The notes under the pieces were generated by a model. It saw only the letters and a program-made list of their open reading frames with translations. It made no database searches and had not been told where the DNA came from. The translations under genes were made by a program, and so were the position numbers. DNA of 64,000 bases. It comes from Providencia alcalifaciens. Lineage in GTDB: Bacteria > Pseudomonadota > Gammaproteobacteria > Enterobacterales > Enterobacteriaceae. Shown in pieces: positions 1 to 8,853 of this stretch. Each line of letters starts with the position of its first letter. Within the stretch, counting starts at the first letter, position 1. The stretch spans positions 372,001 through 436,000 of the forward strand of contig NZ_CP084296.1 in NCBI RefSeq assembly GCF_020271745.1, given 5' to 3'.

Positions 1-365
1 GCGGCTAAACGGCGGATCCCTTCACGGTTCATGGTTAGGTAAACCGCATTGGCGGATGGCACAACTTTTTGCCCTTGCTTTTCGAGCTCAACCAAGGTTT
101 TAGTGGCAATAGCTTCAATTTCAGGAACGATAAAATCCGGCTTTTCACTCGCAACAAGTTGACGTAGTGCTTCACCATCCAACATATTAATGGTGTAACT
201 GCGATGAGCAACATGCATCGCGGGGGCATTGTCGTAGCGATCTACCGCAATCACTTCAATACCCAAACGCTGGCACTCAATCGCCACTTCTTTACCTAAC
301 TCCCCCGATCCGAGAAGCATAACTTTTGTCGCGCTAGAACAAAGTGCAGTACCTAATTGGCTCAT
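1..365 (-). CDS. purT: formate-dependent phosphoribosylglycinamide formyltransferase 2 (partial)
   Basis: This is the N-terminal ~121 residues of PurT; the rest lies beyond the left window edge. PurT is an ATP-grasp enzyme that uses formate and ATP to formylate GAR in de novo purine synthesis in the cytoplasm. The start begins MSQLGTALC, and a nucleotide-fold segment with [16 protein letters not shown] follows at about residues 15-30, as in the family. A PurR-like box lies about 75 bp upstream (441-456), the expected control for this gene. No damage is visible in the part seen. Confidence 0.93.
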   Translation of the reverse strand, partial: MSQLGTALCSSATKVMLLGSGELGKEVAIECQRLGIEVIAVDRYDNAPAMHVAHRSYTINMLDGEALRQLVASEKPDFIVPEIEAIATKTLVELEKQGQKVVPSANAVYLTMNREGIRRLA

Positions 366-440
366 GATAATGACCTTATATCCCCAGAAATAAATGCTGC
401 TACATAAAAGATAATGTATAAAAGATGGCTGGGATTATAT

Positions 441-456
441 ACGCAATCGTTTGCCT
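441..456. promoter_or_regulatory. PurR box upstream of purT
   Basis: ACGCAATCGTTTGCCT fits the imperfect palindrome bound by the purine repressor PurR (ANGCAANCGNTTNCNT type). It lies between purT and rarD in the purT promoter region. In E. coli purT belongs to the PurR regulon. Binding is inferred from the sequence. Confidence 0.75.
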
Positions 457-526
457 TGACCATAATAGAAGCATAGCCCGCTAACAGTATTATCTGCAAA
501 ATAGGCTAACCAATTAAAATTTCAGG

Positions 527-1453
527 TTAAATTTGAGGAGGTTCATCCCGCCCGGTCACATAAGGTTGGCGACGAGCGCCTTTGCCATAGCGTTTATGGA
601 GTAGTGCTAACACACAAAATAGTAGACCAATCCAAATCAAGGTAAAGCTGACCCCTTTGACCCAATCGAAAATTTCATTAAACAGGAAAACCGCTAACAA
701 GAATTGAATTGTTGGCTCTATATATTGCGCTAAACCAATCACCGTTAATGTTGTGCGTTTAATCGCTGCCGTGAAAAAGAGTAATGGAATGATAGTCACA
801 GGCGCAGCCAGCATGTACAGCACTTTGGTTTGCCAATCACCATTTTCTACCGCACTCATTCCATTCGCTGATAACCACCAGGTAATACCTATCGCCAAGG
901 GTAATAACCAGAGCGCCTCTAAAAACAGCGAGGTGATAACATCAAAACGAATAAATTTACGGATCAAACCATAAACCGCAAAGGCGCTTCCCATGACTAA
1001 GGCTAAAACGGGCAGTTCCCCATATTGAATAATTTGGTAGGCAACACCCGAGAAAATAAACACAACCGCAAGTTTTTCAGCGAAGACTAAACGCTCTCGC
1101 AAGAAAATCACACCAAGCAAGATAGAAAATAGCGGATTAATAAAATAACCCAAGCTCGCGGCCAATACTTGTCCATGAGTTAAGGCATAGGTGAAGGTTG
1201 TCCACGACACAGCCATAATCGAGGAGCTAAAAAAACACAGCACAATTGAACGTTTATCCGCCCACACTTGCTTCCACAGAGATTTATTCTTGATAAGTAA
1301 CCGAATAAAAAATAAGAACGGAAGAGACCAAATCAGTCGTTGCGCCAGTAATTCCATGGCTTGAGCATCAGGAAGTAATCGATAAAACAGCGGGGTTATC
1401 CCCCAAAGGATATAAGAAAAGATAGCTAATGCTACCCCTGAACGCAGCAACAT
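527..1453 (-). CDS. rarD: EamA-family transporter RarD
   Basis: This is an integral membrane protein of 308 aa with about ten hydrophobic segments and the DMT/EamA fold typical of RarD (about 296 aa in E. coli). It begins MLLRSGVALAIFSYILWG, and the first helix carries the YILWGITPLFYR signature. The substrate is not established; the family is associated with chloramphenicol sensitivity and small-metabolite export. The gene stands alone and is oriented toward purT. The C-terminal tail after the last helix is hydrophilic and slightly longer than usual. Confidence 0.88.
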   Translation of the reverse strand: MLLRSGVALAIFSYILWGITPLFYRLLPDAQAMELLAQRLIWSLPFLFFIRLLIKNKSLWKQVWADKRSIVLCFFSSSIMAVSWTTFTYALTHGQVLAASLGYFINPLFSILLGVIFLRERLVFAEKLAVVFIFSGVAYQIIQYGELPVLALVMGSAFAVYGLIRKFIRFDVITSLFLEALWLLPLAIGITWWLSANGMSAVENGDWQTKVLYMLAAPVTIIPLLFFTAAIKRTTLTVIGLAQYIEPTIQFLLAVFLFNEIFDWVKGVSFTLIWIGLLFCVLALLHKRYGKGARRQPYVTGRDEPPQI

Positions 1454-2096
1454 AATTTATCCGTATGAAAGTATGGTTGATTTTTTTCTCTATAATACGC
1501 CAATAACGCAAAGATAATAGGTTGAAGTGAAAACTATCACTAAGGTTATCGACCAGTTTAATCAAACTAAACATTTTTATTAATAATACGCAAACCAATA
1601 TCGCAATATCTTTTAAGGAAATCATTACGTGTATTCACTCAAATTTTCAGAATACTTTGCAACTTTACTGCAATAATTTTAATGGCTTCACCACAATACA
1701 TAAAAAAAACAGATAAAAAATATCAAGAAGGATGATTAATTAAATTTCATAAAATTGCTAATAGTGCTTTTTATGACTAGCATTTTGCGATATTATTACT
1801 TAGCTAAATAACATTATTTTCAGGTTATCTAGAAAACATAATAATCGTAAGACAAGCTTAAAACTCTATCTTGTTACAAAACATTAAACAGATGTTACGT
1901 TTTGACACATACTTTAACCTTTGTTTCTTTTTTATATTAAAATTAGTCAAATACTTTTTTTAATATCATTTACGTTCAGCAATAATCTATAAAAAAGAAT
2001 AGTTGAAAATATATTACTATTTTCATCGGTAAATTATTCTCATTCTATTAAGCTACGTTAATTTGAATGTCAAATCCGTTTAACAGGAGTTTGGTG
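1454..2096. other. AT-rich intergenic region without a gene
   Basis: About 640 bp of very AT-rich DNA separates rarD from the LuxR-type regulator, which is transcribed divergently. It must hold both promoters. I see no open frame with a credible ribosome site, no tRNA and no strong hairpin. Confidence 0.6.
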
Positions 2097-2726
2097 ATGA
2101 ATAGCGCCATTCATGTAATCGTTGAAAACGATAATGTCTTTAAGAATAAACTGAAATCAAAGATGGAATCTTTTGATTTTATTTTTAAATTCTATAATGA
2201 CGAAGAGATATTTATTAGTACTTATACCTACCCTCAGGAAGAAAATGCAAAGGATTGTGTTTTATTATTCGTAGGCAATGACTCAAATCATATTAATAAA
2301 TTAAAAAATCTTACTCAATCTTTAGCTGTCGTCCCTGTTATCGTCATCGCAGAAGAACCTTCGGCGGCACTATGCAGAGACTGTTTCAAGGCTGGAGCCT
2401 TTGATTTCTATGCATTTCCATTTGATGACAAAGTGTTTCTAAGCGCTATTCAAGGAGCTAATGAACACTTTGATAAACAAAATAAAAATCATAAAAAATA
2501 TATCTATTTAGCAGATAAATTCGATCGCCTCTCTGCAAGAGAGCGTGAAATCATGGACATGATTTTAGACGGAAATACCAGTAGAGAAACTGCTGAAAAA
2601 CTGTCCTTATCGCCAAGAACCGTAGAAGTACACCGTTCAAATATTTATACAAAACTAGGAATAAAATCACTACCTCAATTAATCCAAGAGTATGAATATA
2701 TTAATACTTATTCTGAAAACACTTAA
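2097..2726 (+). CDS. LuxR/FixJ-type regulator with a degenerate receiver domain
   Basis: Residues ~4-125 (counted from this start) align with a FixJ-type receiver, and residues ~145-200 form a LuxR/GerE helix-turn-helix (LSAREREIMDMILDGNTSRE, then SPRTVEVHRSNIYTKLGIKS). The DNA-binding half is well conserved. In the receiver the phosphorylation residues are lost: the acidic pair reads EN, the phosphoacceptor position falls in VLLFVGND with no Asp in place, the Thr is Ala (VIVIAEE), and the conserved Lys is Phe (DFYAFPFDD). It probably acts independently of phosphorylation. I chose the ATG at 2097 because AGGAG lies just ahead; an in-frame ATG at 2067 lacks a good ribosome site. No histidine kinase is adjacent, so the target is unknown. 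Confidence 0.8.
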   Translation: MNSAIHVIVENDNVFKNKLKSKMESFDFIFKFYNDEEIFISTYTYPQEENAKDCVLLFVGNDSNHINKLKNLTQSLAVVPVIVIAEEPSAALCRDCFKAGAFDFYAFPFDDKVFLSAIQGANEHFDKQNKNHKKYIYLADKFDRLSAREREIMDMILDGNTSRETAEKLSLSPRTVEVHRSNIYTKLGIKSLPQLIQEYEYINTYSENT

Positions 2727-2756
2727 TTCTTATTATTCAGCAGTTCTCCTTCCTGT

Positions 2757-2790
2757 CTAATGGTTCATCAAAAAGCCATTAGGCATTTTT
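2757..2790 (+). terminator. rho-independent terminator after the LuxR-type regulator
   Basis: A CTAATGG / CCATTAG stem (2757-2763 and 2776-2782) is followed by GCATTTTTT, about 30 bp after the stop codon. Confidence 0.6.
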
Positions 2791-3434
2791 TCGCTTTCGC
2801 AATTGCCCAGAAAAATATAATTAAATTTAGATTTTCATTTAGATAATCATTTAATTTAATCATTTAACTTAACTATTCACTTAACTATTCGGTTAACTAT
2901 TTTTCACTATCAAACTTAACATGACAATTATGCTTTCTATTCCTCATTCATTAATTTAGCATCCTAAAATAACTATTTTTTAGTCAACAATGAAAAATTA
3001 AATAAATTGCACTATCATTTTCACACAAGGAAACTATAACTCCAGTATTAACAATAAAAACCGCATTCATAGATAAATTTAAAATCAATATATTTAGCTT
3101 AGAATAAAATATAAAACTATATGCACCCCAATAGCCATTCACTCTAACATCGAGAAAGCAAGTTCACTAAAATAAAAATCTATAGCATCAAATTAAAACC
3201 AATTCCTAAAAAAAAGCGTACTGAGCTCAACATACTTATCGACAAAATAGGTTGATAATCTTCACTCTTTTTCATTTCTTCTCTTTCGTTTCGCCGCAAG
3301 GCGTGACTGAGCCCACAATCAATATACATTGATATCTTGGGCTTAGTGATTACCGTAAGGCTGTGTGATTTGGATGCTTCGAACGTTTTCAACATTACTG
3401 CTGAAAATCAGTAGAAGCTTTTTTATTGGCGGGG
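2791..3434. other. AT-rich intergenic region with one imperfect hairpin
   Basis: No convincing gene is present. A frame of 71 codons on the minus strand (3180-3395) has no homology I recognise and no clear ribosome site. The only structure of note is a ~42-nt imperfect inverted repeat at 3306-3347, with arms built on ACTGAGCCCA and TGGGCTTAGT and an inner ATCAAT/ATTGAT. Confidence 0.5.
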
Positions 3435-4067
3435 TTAGAATTTATATTCACGAATATCAATCTGGTACTGCTTCAGCTTACGCCACAGCGTAGTACGCCC
3501 CATATTTAACGCTTGATGCATCTCCTGAATTTTTCCACCGTATGCCAGCGCGGCTTCGATAATTAACGCTTTTTCCACTTCATGGATGTTTAAGTCATGG
3601 AACAGATTATGTCCGTGAGTCTTCTCTGAAAGCTTTTGCCAGTAAAAGTGACACTTCAGCTTTTCACTAATTTCTCTCCCTAGGGTAAGAGTGAGTGCTA
3701 ACAGTATATTGCTGTAGGTTGACTCCCCACGTAACACCAACATGGCTAGCAACCGCGTTTCATCATAAATAGGGGCAAAATAATAAGTATGTCCTTGTGA
3801 GTTAATCGGCTGGTCATCTAGCGCAGTGACCTGCATTTGAGAGAATATCCAAGATGGCAACACGGTACTGCTGTCTGATTTACAGTTAGACCATAAGGTT
3901 TGACCGTATTTATCCAACAACATCCCTTCAATATCGAAATCATGGATAGGTGATAAGCCACTAGCGATGGCTTCACTTGCCAGTTGTACCAATAACTCCG
4001 GATTAATGGAGCATGATGATTTTTCTGTAAGCTGTGCGAGTTTGGGAATTGTAAAATCAATTGTCAT
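3435..4067 (-). CDS. Fis-type HTH regulator (unassigned)
   Basis: The 210-aa protein ends in a Fis-type helix-turn-helix at residues ~160-205 (EVEKALIIEAALAYGGKIQE, then MGRTTLWRKLKQYQIDI), the same DNA-binding module that closes sigma-54 activators such as PrpR and DhaR. The N-terminal ~150 residues look like a small ligand or GAF-like sensor, and there is no AAA+ ATPase domain. It is therefore not a complete sigma-54 activator and may be a stand-alone regulator. Three phased TAGATC repeats lie 68-116 bp upstream of its start and could be its own operator. The ligand and targets are unknown. Confidence 0.7.
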   Translation of the reverse strand: MTIDFTIPKLAQLTEKSSCSINPELLVQLASEAIASGLSPIHDFDIEGMLLDKYGQTLWSNCKSDSSTVLPSWIFSQMQVTALDDQPINSQGHTYYFAPIYDETRLLAMLVLRGESTYSNILLALTLTLGREISEKLKCHFYWQKLSEKTHGHNLFHDLNIHEVEKALIIEAALAYGGKIQEMHQALNMGRTTLWRKLKQYQIDIREYKF

Positions 4068-4134
4068 AATCAGCCTTATTCTTCGATAAGTATTCTCCCT
4101 GATTATGTCAACTTGCCAGTTAAGTTTTATATTC

Positions 4135-4183
4135 TAGATCAAGTTATGATTTGATAGATCTTGGCGGGATGATGTAGATCAAG
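4135..4183. repeat. three TAGATC repeats at exact 20-bp spacing
   Basis: TAGATCAAG (4135), TAGATCTTG (4155) and TAGATCAAG (4175) start exactly 20 bp apart, about two helical turns. They sit in the upstream region of the Fis-HTH gene. Phased identical half-sites suggest an operator for a multimeric regulator, possibly the adjacent protein itself. Confidence 0.5.
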
Positions 4184-4224
4184 CATTTGAAAAATAGAAA
4201 AAACTCAAAATAGTGAGTTATGTC

Positions 4225-4254
4225 GAAAAAAGCCTGCGAAGTGATCCGCAGGCT
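4225..4254 (-). terminator. rho-independent terminator after rimO
   Basis: A perfect 8-bp stem AGCCTGCG / CGCAGGCT (4231-4238, 4247-4254) is followed on the minus strand by a T run. It lies about 30 bp past the rimO stop. Confidence 0.8.
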
Positions 4255-4283
4255 ATATTTCGAGCTAAAAGATAGCCTGTTTT

Positions 4284-5618
4284 TTATTCGGTAACAACGG
4301 TGCCCCACAGGTCATATTCATCAGCATGCTCAATCTGCACTTTAACGACATCCCCTGCTTTCACATCAAACTCCCCATTGAGGTACACCATACCGTCAAT
4401 TTCTGGCGCATCAGCCATACTACGACCCACTGCACCTTCGTCATCGACTTCGTCGATAATCACTAAAAGTTCGCGCCCCACTTTTTCTTGTAAGCGCTGA
4501 GTTGATATCTCTTGCTGAAGCTGCATAAAGCGATGATAACGCTCTTCTTTAATCTCTTCAGGTACTTGGTCAGCCAGTTCATTGGCTTTTGCGCCTTCAA
4601 CTGGGCTGTATTTAAAGCAACCGACTCTATCTAATCGAGCTTCTTGTAAGAAATCCAACAGCATTTGGAAATCTTCTTCTGTTTCACCTGGGAAACCGAC
4701 AATAAACGTCGAACGCAATGTCAGCTCAGGGCAAATTTCACGCCAGCGTTTAATACGCTCTAACGTTCTTTCTACCGCACCCGGACGTTTCATTAGTTTT
4801 AAAATTTTCGGACTGGCGTGCTGTAATGGAATATCCAAGTAAGGCAATACTTTACCTTCTGCCATTAATGGGATCACATCATCAACATGTGGGTATGGGT
4901 AAACGTAATGCAGACGAACCCAAACCCCCATAGAAGCTAACTGCTCACATAATCCCACCATGCTGGTTTTCACCGGCTGACCATCCCAAAACCCAGTACG
5001 ATGTTTAACATCCACACCATAAGCAGACGTATCTTGAGAAATCACCAGTAACTCTTTAACGCCTGATTCCACTAAACGCTTGGCTTCATTTAATACATCA
5101 CCAATAGCACGGCTATCTAAGTCACCACGCATAGAAGGGATGATGCAGAAAGTGCAACGGTGGTTACAGCCTTCGGATATTTTTAAGTAAGCATAATGTT
5201 TTGGCGTTAATTTTACGCCTTGTTCTGGGACTAAACTAAAGAACGGATCATGCTCTGGTTTTGGCACATAGTGATGAACGTGATTTAACACTTGTTCATA
5301 ACTATGTGGGCCCGTAATTTCTAATACCTTTGGATGAACTTCACGGATTTGGTTCTCTTTTGCGCCCAGGCATCCTGTCACAATCACTTTACCATTTTCG
5401 TTCAACGCTTCGCCGATAGCTTCTAACGACTCTTGAACGGCACTATCAATAAAGCCACAGGTGTTCACGATAACCAGATCGGCATCGTCATAGCTAGGAA
5501 CGACTTGGTAACCATCAGTACGCAGCTCCGTTAAGATACGCTCTGAGTCAACGAGGTTTTTGGGGCAGCCAAGCGAAACAAAGCCAATCTTTGGCACTGA
5601 ATTCGTATTTTGCGACAT
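4284..5618 (-). CDS. rimO: ribosomal protein S12 methylthiotransferase
   Basis: RimO is a radical-SAM enzyme that adds a methylthio group to Asp88 (D89 in some numberings) of ribosomal protein S12. The 444-aa product has the three N-terminal cluster cysteines of the MTTase domain at C18 (SLGCPKN), C54 (VNTCGFID) and C83 (VTGCLGA). The radical-SAM cluster motif CNHRCTFC is at C151/C155/C158, and a TRAM-like domain occupies the last ~65 residues. Length and motif order match the E. coli protein. It is a single gene with its own terminator. Confidence 0.97.
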   Translation of the reverse strand: MSQNTNSVPKIGFVSLGCPKNLVDSERILTELRTDGYQVVPSYDDADLVIVNTCGFIDSAVQESLEAIGEALNENGKVIVTGCLGAKENQIREVHPKVLEITGPHSYEQVLNHVHHYVPKPEHDPFFSLVPEQGVKLTPKHYAYLKISEGCNHRCTFCIIPSMRGDLDSRAIGDVLNEAKRLVESGVKELLVISQDTSAYGVDVKHRTGFWDGQPVKTSMVGLCEQLASMGVWVRLHYVYPYPHVDDVIPLMAEGKVLPYLDIPLQHASPKILKLMKRPGAVERTLERIKRWREICPELTLRSTFIVGFPGETEEDFQMLLDFLQEARLDRVGCFKYSPVEGAKANELADQVPEEIKEERYHRFMQLQQEISTQRLQEKVGRELLVIIDEVDDEGAVGRSMADAPEIDGMVYLNGEFDVKAGDVVKVQIEHADEYDLWGTVVTE

Positions 5619-5783
5619 AGCTCACTTCTTTATTATGTTATAGATATTGTTTTAAAAAATGGGCTGGATTTTACCTGAAGTATAGCGGGAATTGTATATT
5701 TTTTTAGCGATGAAAATGATATTTCGAGCGAAATTCCCGCGCTATTTCTAGTGCAGGAATTTCACTCAGAAAAACAGCAAAAA

Positions 5784-6713
5784 TTAGCGGTTAATCGAGC
5801 GTGCGATACGGGAATAGGTGTGTCTAACTCCGCGGATCACAATACTGTAATTCAAGATATTCTCAGGTAAGGCGATGCCGTTATAACCCGAGTCACCAAT
5901 ATGATGTAGATCCGTTCCTGCCATTTTGCACATTAAGGCAATCTGACGAATCGTTTGCAGATCAGCCCCTTCTTGGGATGTACCAATCGCAGTCATGGTC
6001 ATTACTCGCTGAGAGTGACAATAACTCACCATTTTCTGCACAAATTCCGAAGATATTCCCGGAACAGTTCCCGGTGCTGGCAGTAAAATAATATCTGCAC
6101 CGCTCTTAATAAAGGAATGAATATCCTCTTCGGTAATTAACTGCTCAGCAGACGCATTGAGGACTCCCGCGGCATGCATTTTTCCCGTAATAAGAACAAT
6201 ATCTTCCCCCACCACCGCTTTGAGTTCTTTGAGGCTTTGGTTGATTTCTTGGTTAGTGACACCATTACCCGGATTCCCAGTCAGGACAATAATATCTGCC
6301 CCCATCTGTTTTAATTTCAGGGCATTTTTGACAGTGGCCAAACGCCCTTCTGAGATTTTCCACTGTTTATCTTGATGGGGATTATTAAACCCTGCAGGAA
6401 CAGGTTCCAAATTCACACCAATCGCACGTCCTGTTAAGTGCTTTAAGGTACGGATAATGTCATCAGCTGCAATGCCTTCTGGCAACCCCTGCATCACAGG
6501 ATTATTCACATCAAAAACATTCAATAGCAAAATGTCGGCGCCTTGACTTGCTGCCAGCTCCGCATTGGTGACGTTCATCAAGACAGGCTGAATAGTCCCG
6601 ATAGTTTCACTCACCAGTAACCGCCCTTCACTGGCTTTAATCGCTTCCAGTAAGCTTTTCTTATTCATTTTTGCAATTTCAGAAGCGGAACAATCCAAAT
6701 AACGTTTTTGCAT
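5784..6713 (-). CDS. TIM-barrel-like protein of unknown function (DUF7916-type)
   Basis: The protein is ~309 aa with alternating short strands and helices (ADILLLNVFD, GRAIGVNLEPV, GADIIVLTGNPG, DIVLITGKMHAAG, GADIILLPAPGTVPG), as in a beta/alpha barrel that binds a phosphorylated ligand. Relatives are often annotated loosely as 'haloacid dehalogenase-like' or PEP-mutase-like, but I see no HAD motif I. I prefer the ATG at 6713 because GAGG lies seven bases ahead; a GTG at 6722 is the alternative. The substrate is unknown and the gene stands alone. Confidence 0.55.
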   Translation of the reverse strand: MQKRYLDCSASEIAKMNKKSLLEAIKASEGRLLVSETIGTIQPVLMNVTNAELAASQGADILLLNVFDVNNPVMQGLPEGIAADDIIRTLKHLTGRAIGVNLEPVPAGFNNPHQDKQWKISEGRLATVKNALKLKQMGADIIVLTGNPGNGVTNQEINQSLKELKAVVGEDIVLITGKMHAAGVLNASAEQLITEEDIHSFIKSGADIILLPAPGTVPGISSEFVQKMVSYCHSQRVMTMTAIGTSQEGADLQTIRQIALMCKMAGTDLHHIGDSGYNGIALPENILNYSIVIRGVRHTYSRIARSINR

Positions 6714-6930
6714 CTCCAGCACCTCGACTTTATAGCTAATAAATACCGTTTAACATTTCGACTATAGCATATAGAACCGACTACGGTGTCTGAAGCCAAT
6801 CATCTTTCAATAACTTATTTTTTATCACCAAAAAAGAAATTATTAACACTTTGATTAATATTAAATTTAAATATATTCACAGTAAGGATTGGATATAAGC
6901 CTAAAACATTCTGCTTGTTTTTTGTTAATA

Positions 6931-6947
6931 GTAATGATTATCATTAC
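6931..6947. promoter_or_regulatory. Fur box of the iron-uptake operon
   Basis: GTAATGATTATCATTAC is a perfect 8-1-8 inverted repeat matching the core of the Fur box. It lies about 45 bp upstream of the first gene of the P19-FTR1-EfeO-EfeB operon, so Fe-Fur repression is expected. Confidence 0.85.
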
Positions 6948-6989
6948 ACCCCCCCTCTTATTTTCACTTTTTCAGGTAAGGATGTCACA

Positions 6990-7547
6990 ATGAAATTATC
7001 TTATCAGACAGCCGTTTTGGGCTTAACCTTATTCTCTCTATCTGCCTTTGCTCAAGAGTATCCTCTCGGTCAACCTGTCATTAAAAACGGCATGGAAATC
7101 CAAGGTGTTTATTTACAGCCTATCACTATGGACACCGGAGAAGGTCATCAAAAGATGTCTCACCTGCCAGCGGATAAAGCCGACGTTCACTTAGAAGCCG
7201 ACATTCGCGCGGTAGAAGAGAACCCGAATGGCTTTGCAGAAGGCGATTGGATGCCTTACTTAACTGTCGAATATACCGTCACCAAACTGGGTGATAAGCC
7301 ACAGACTCAATCAGGCACCTTTATGCCGATGGTAGCAAGCGATGGTCCTCACTACGGTGAAAATATTAAACTGAACGGTAATGGTAAATATCGCGTTACC
7401 TATAAAGTTTATCCACCTTCACACAATCAACAAGTCGCTTTCGGCCGCCACATTGATAAAGAAACCGGGGTTGCTCCTTGGTTCGAACCGTTCGAAGTCT
7501 CTTGGGACTTTGACTATGCCGGCATTGGTCGCAAAGGCAGTTACTAA
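6990..7547 (+). CDS. periplasmic P19/FetP-type iron-binding protein
   Basis: This 185-aa exported protein belongs to the P19 (Campylobacter)/FetP (E. coli)/Tp34 family, which binds metal in the periplasm and works with an FTR1-type permease. A signal peptide spans residues ~1-20 (ending LSAFAQE). The family signatures include the metal-site region GEGHQKMSHLPADKADVHLE, a Met (FMPMVASDGPHYG) and a His in FGRHIDKETG. I chose the ATG at 6990, which begins the signal peptide; an upstream in-frame start would bury it. It is the first gene of the operon, directly behind the Fur box. Confidence 0.88.
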   Translation: MKLSYQTAVLGLTLFSLSAFAQEYPLGQPVIKNGMEIQGVYLQPITMDTGEGHQKMSHLPADKADVHLEADIRAVEENPNGFAEGDWMPYLTVEYTVTKLGDKPQTQSGTFMPMVASDGPHYGENIKLNGNGKYRVTYKVYPPSHNQQVAFGRHIDKETGVAPWFEPFEVSWDFDYAGIGRKGSY

Positions 7548-7648
7548 TTTTTCAATCATGCGCTGAGGGCTTTCGCGGGGGTAATATTCTGTGCGAGCCC
7601 TTTTTCGCTAGTAAGGAACTCTCAATTTTCAATAAGTTTGAGCCAACG

Positions 7649-7987
7649 ATGAAAACATTACTCCGCTTTTTACTGGTATTTATTTGTGCAGTACTTCCGC
7701 AATCTGCCCTAAGCGCCGAAAAATATACCGTTGAATTAGAAATGAAAAATGGGGATTTAATCCCACGCGTTCTGGAAGTGCCAGCAAAAACTATTATTCG
7801 TATCAAAATTACCAATACAGGCACTGAACCCGCAGAGTTCGAAAGTTTACAACTGCGCAAAGAAAAAGTATTGGCGCCCGGAGCCAGTTCCGTGGTGGTT
7901 ATTGCACCTTTAAAACCAGGTAGTTACACATTTTTCGACGATTTCCATCTGTCACATCCAAAAGGCGAGATCATCGCTAAAGAGTAG
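7649..7987 (+). CDS. periplasmic cupredoxin-domain protein
   Basis: The 112-aa product has a signal peptide (cut near ALSAEK) and a single cupredoxin-like beta-sandwich with the pattern VPAKTIIRIKITNTGTEPAE ... LKPGSYTFFDDFHLSHPKGE. In E. coli EfeO the cupredoxin domain is fused to the M75 domain; here it is a separate gene, and the M75 protein follows two genes later. It probably handles electrons or metal for the iron permease. Only 8 bp separate it from the FTR1 gene. Confidence 0.8.
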   Translation: MKTLLRFLLVFICAVLPQSALSAEKYTVELEMKNGDLIPRVLEVPAKTIIRIKITNTGTEPAEFESLQLRKEKVLAPGASSVVVIAPLKPGSYTFFDDFHLSHPKGEIIAKE

Positions 7988-7995
7988 GATTCAAC

Positions 7996-8853
7996 ATGGG
8001 ACAAGTTCTCTTTGTAGTTTGGCGCGAAAGTTTTGAAGCGCTGTTAGTGATCGGCATCATTTATGCGTGGATAAAACGCCACCCTGATGCTCGCAACGGG
8101 ATGAAATACCTATGGGGCGGCGTTGGACTCGGTATCGCCATGTCCATCTTACTCGCTCTGCTGATTTATGGCGTATTCAATGTCCTTGATGACACCGGAC
8201 AATCTATTTTCATGATAGTCATGGAGATCCTCGCCTGTATCTTGATTGTTCAAATGGTCTATTGGATGAACAAAAGCGGCGGCTCGATGAAAAAAGAGCT
8301 GGAATCAGGTATCAATCGTAATGCCGAACACCATAGTTGGTGGGGTGCGACCTTAATCATCGCCATCGCAATTGCCCGTGAAGGCAGCGAAATTGTTGTT
8401 TTCCTTTCCAGTTTTATCATGTCGTTAACCGCTGAAAATGCTAACGAATTTATCTTTGAAGTTGCCGCAGGTATCGTTATTGCAGGCATGACTCTGTATG
8501 CCTTCTTATTAACTAACCGAATTATTTCATGGAAAATTTTCTTTAAAGTCACTGGCGTGATTTTACTGTTCCTCGCCCTCTCCTTATTACTCCGAGGCGT
8601 TGAAGAGATTTCAAACTTAATGATTGAGTTTGACTATCCAATTCCTGAATTTTTAATCTACCCTGCATGGGATACCAGCGCATTACTGGATGACTCCGGT
8701 GTGGTTGGCAACTTTATCTCATCATTCTTTGCATACCGTTCACAGCCAATTTGGCTCAGTGTCATCACCTTTGTTGTCTATTGGATTGTGATCCTCGCAC
8801 TGTTTGTTTGGAGCAAAAACCATGCCGCTAAACGGAACTTACAAAATGCGTAA
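7996..8853 (+). CDS. FTR1-family iron permease
   Basis: This is an inner-membrane iron transporter of 285 aa with seven predicted helices. It carries both REXXE motifs that bind iron in the family: RESFE at residues 10-14 in helix 1 and REGSE at 128-132 in helix 4. It is homologous to EfeU/FetM. Its last codons overlap the start of the next gene by 8 bp, pointing to translational coupling. Confidence 0.93.
   Translation: MGQVLFVVWRESFEALLVIGIIYAWIKRHPDARNGMKYLWGGVGLGIAMSILLALLIYGVFNVLDDTGQSIFMIVMEILACILIVQMVYWMNKSGGSMKKELESGINRNAEHHSWWGATLIIAIAIAREGSEIVVFLSSFIMSLTAENANEFIFEVAAGIVIAGMTLYAFLLTNRIISWKIFFKVTGVILLFLALSLLLRGVEEISNLMIEFDYPIPEFLIYPAWDTSALLDDSGVVGNFISSFFAYRSQPIWLSVITFVVYWIVILALFVWSKNHAAKRNLQNA

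Noticed and set aside
3180..3395. Minus-strand frame of 71 codons
   Set aside because: No ribosome site, no recognisable domain, lies across a hairpin in AT-rich intergenic DNA.
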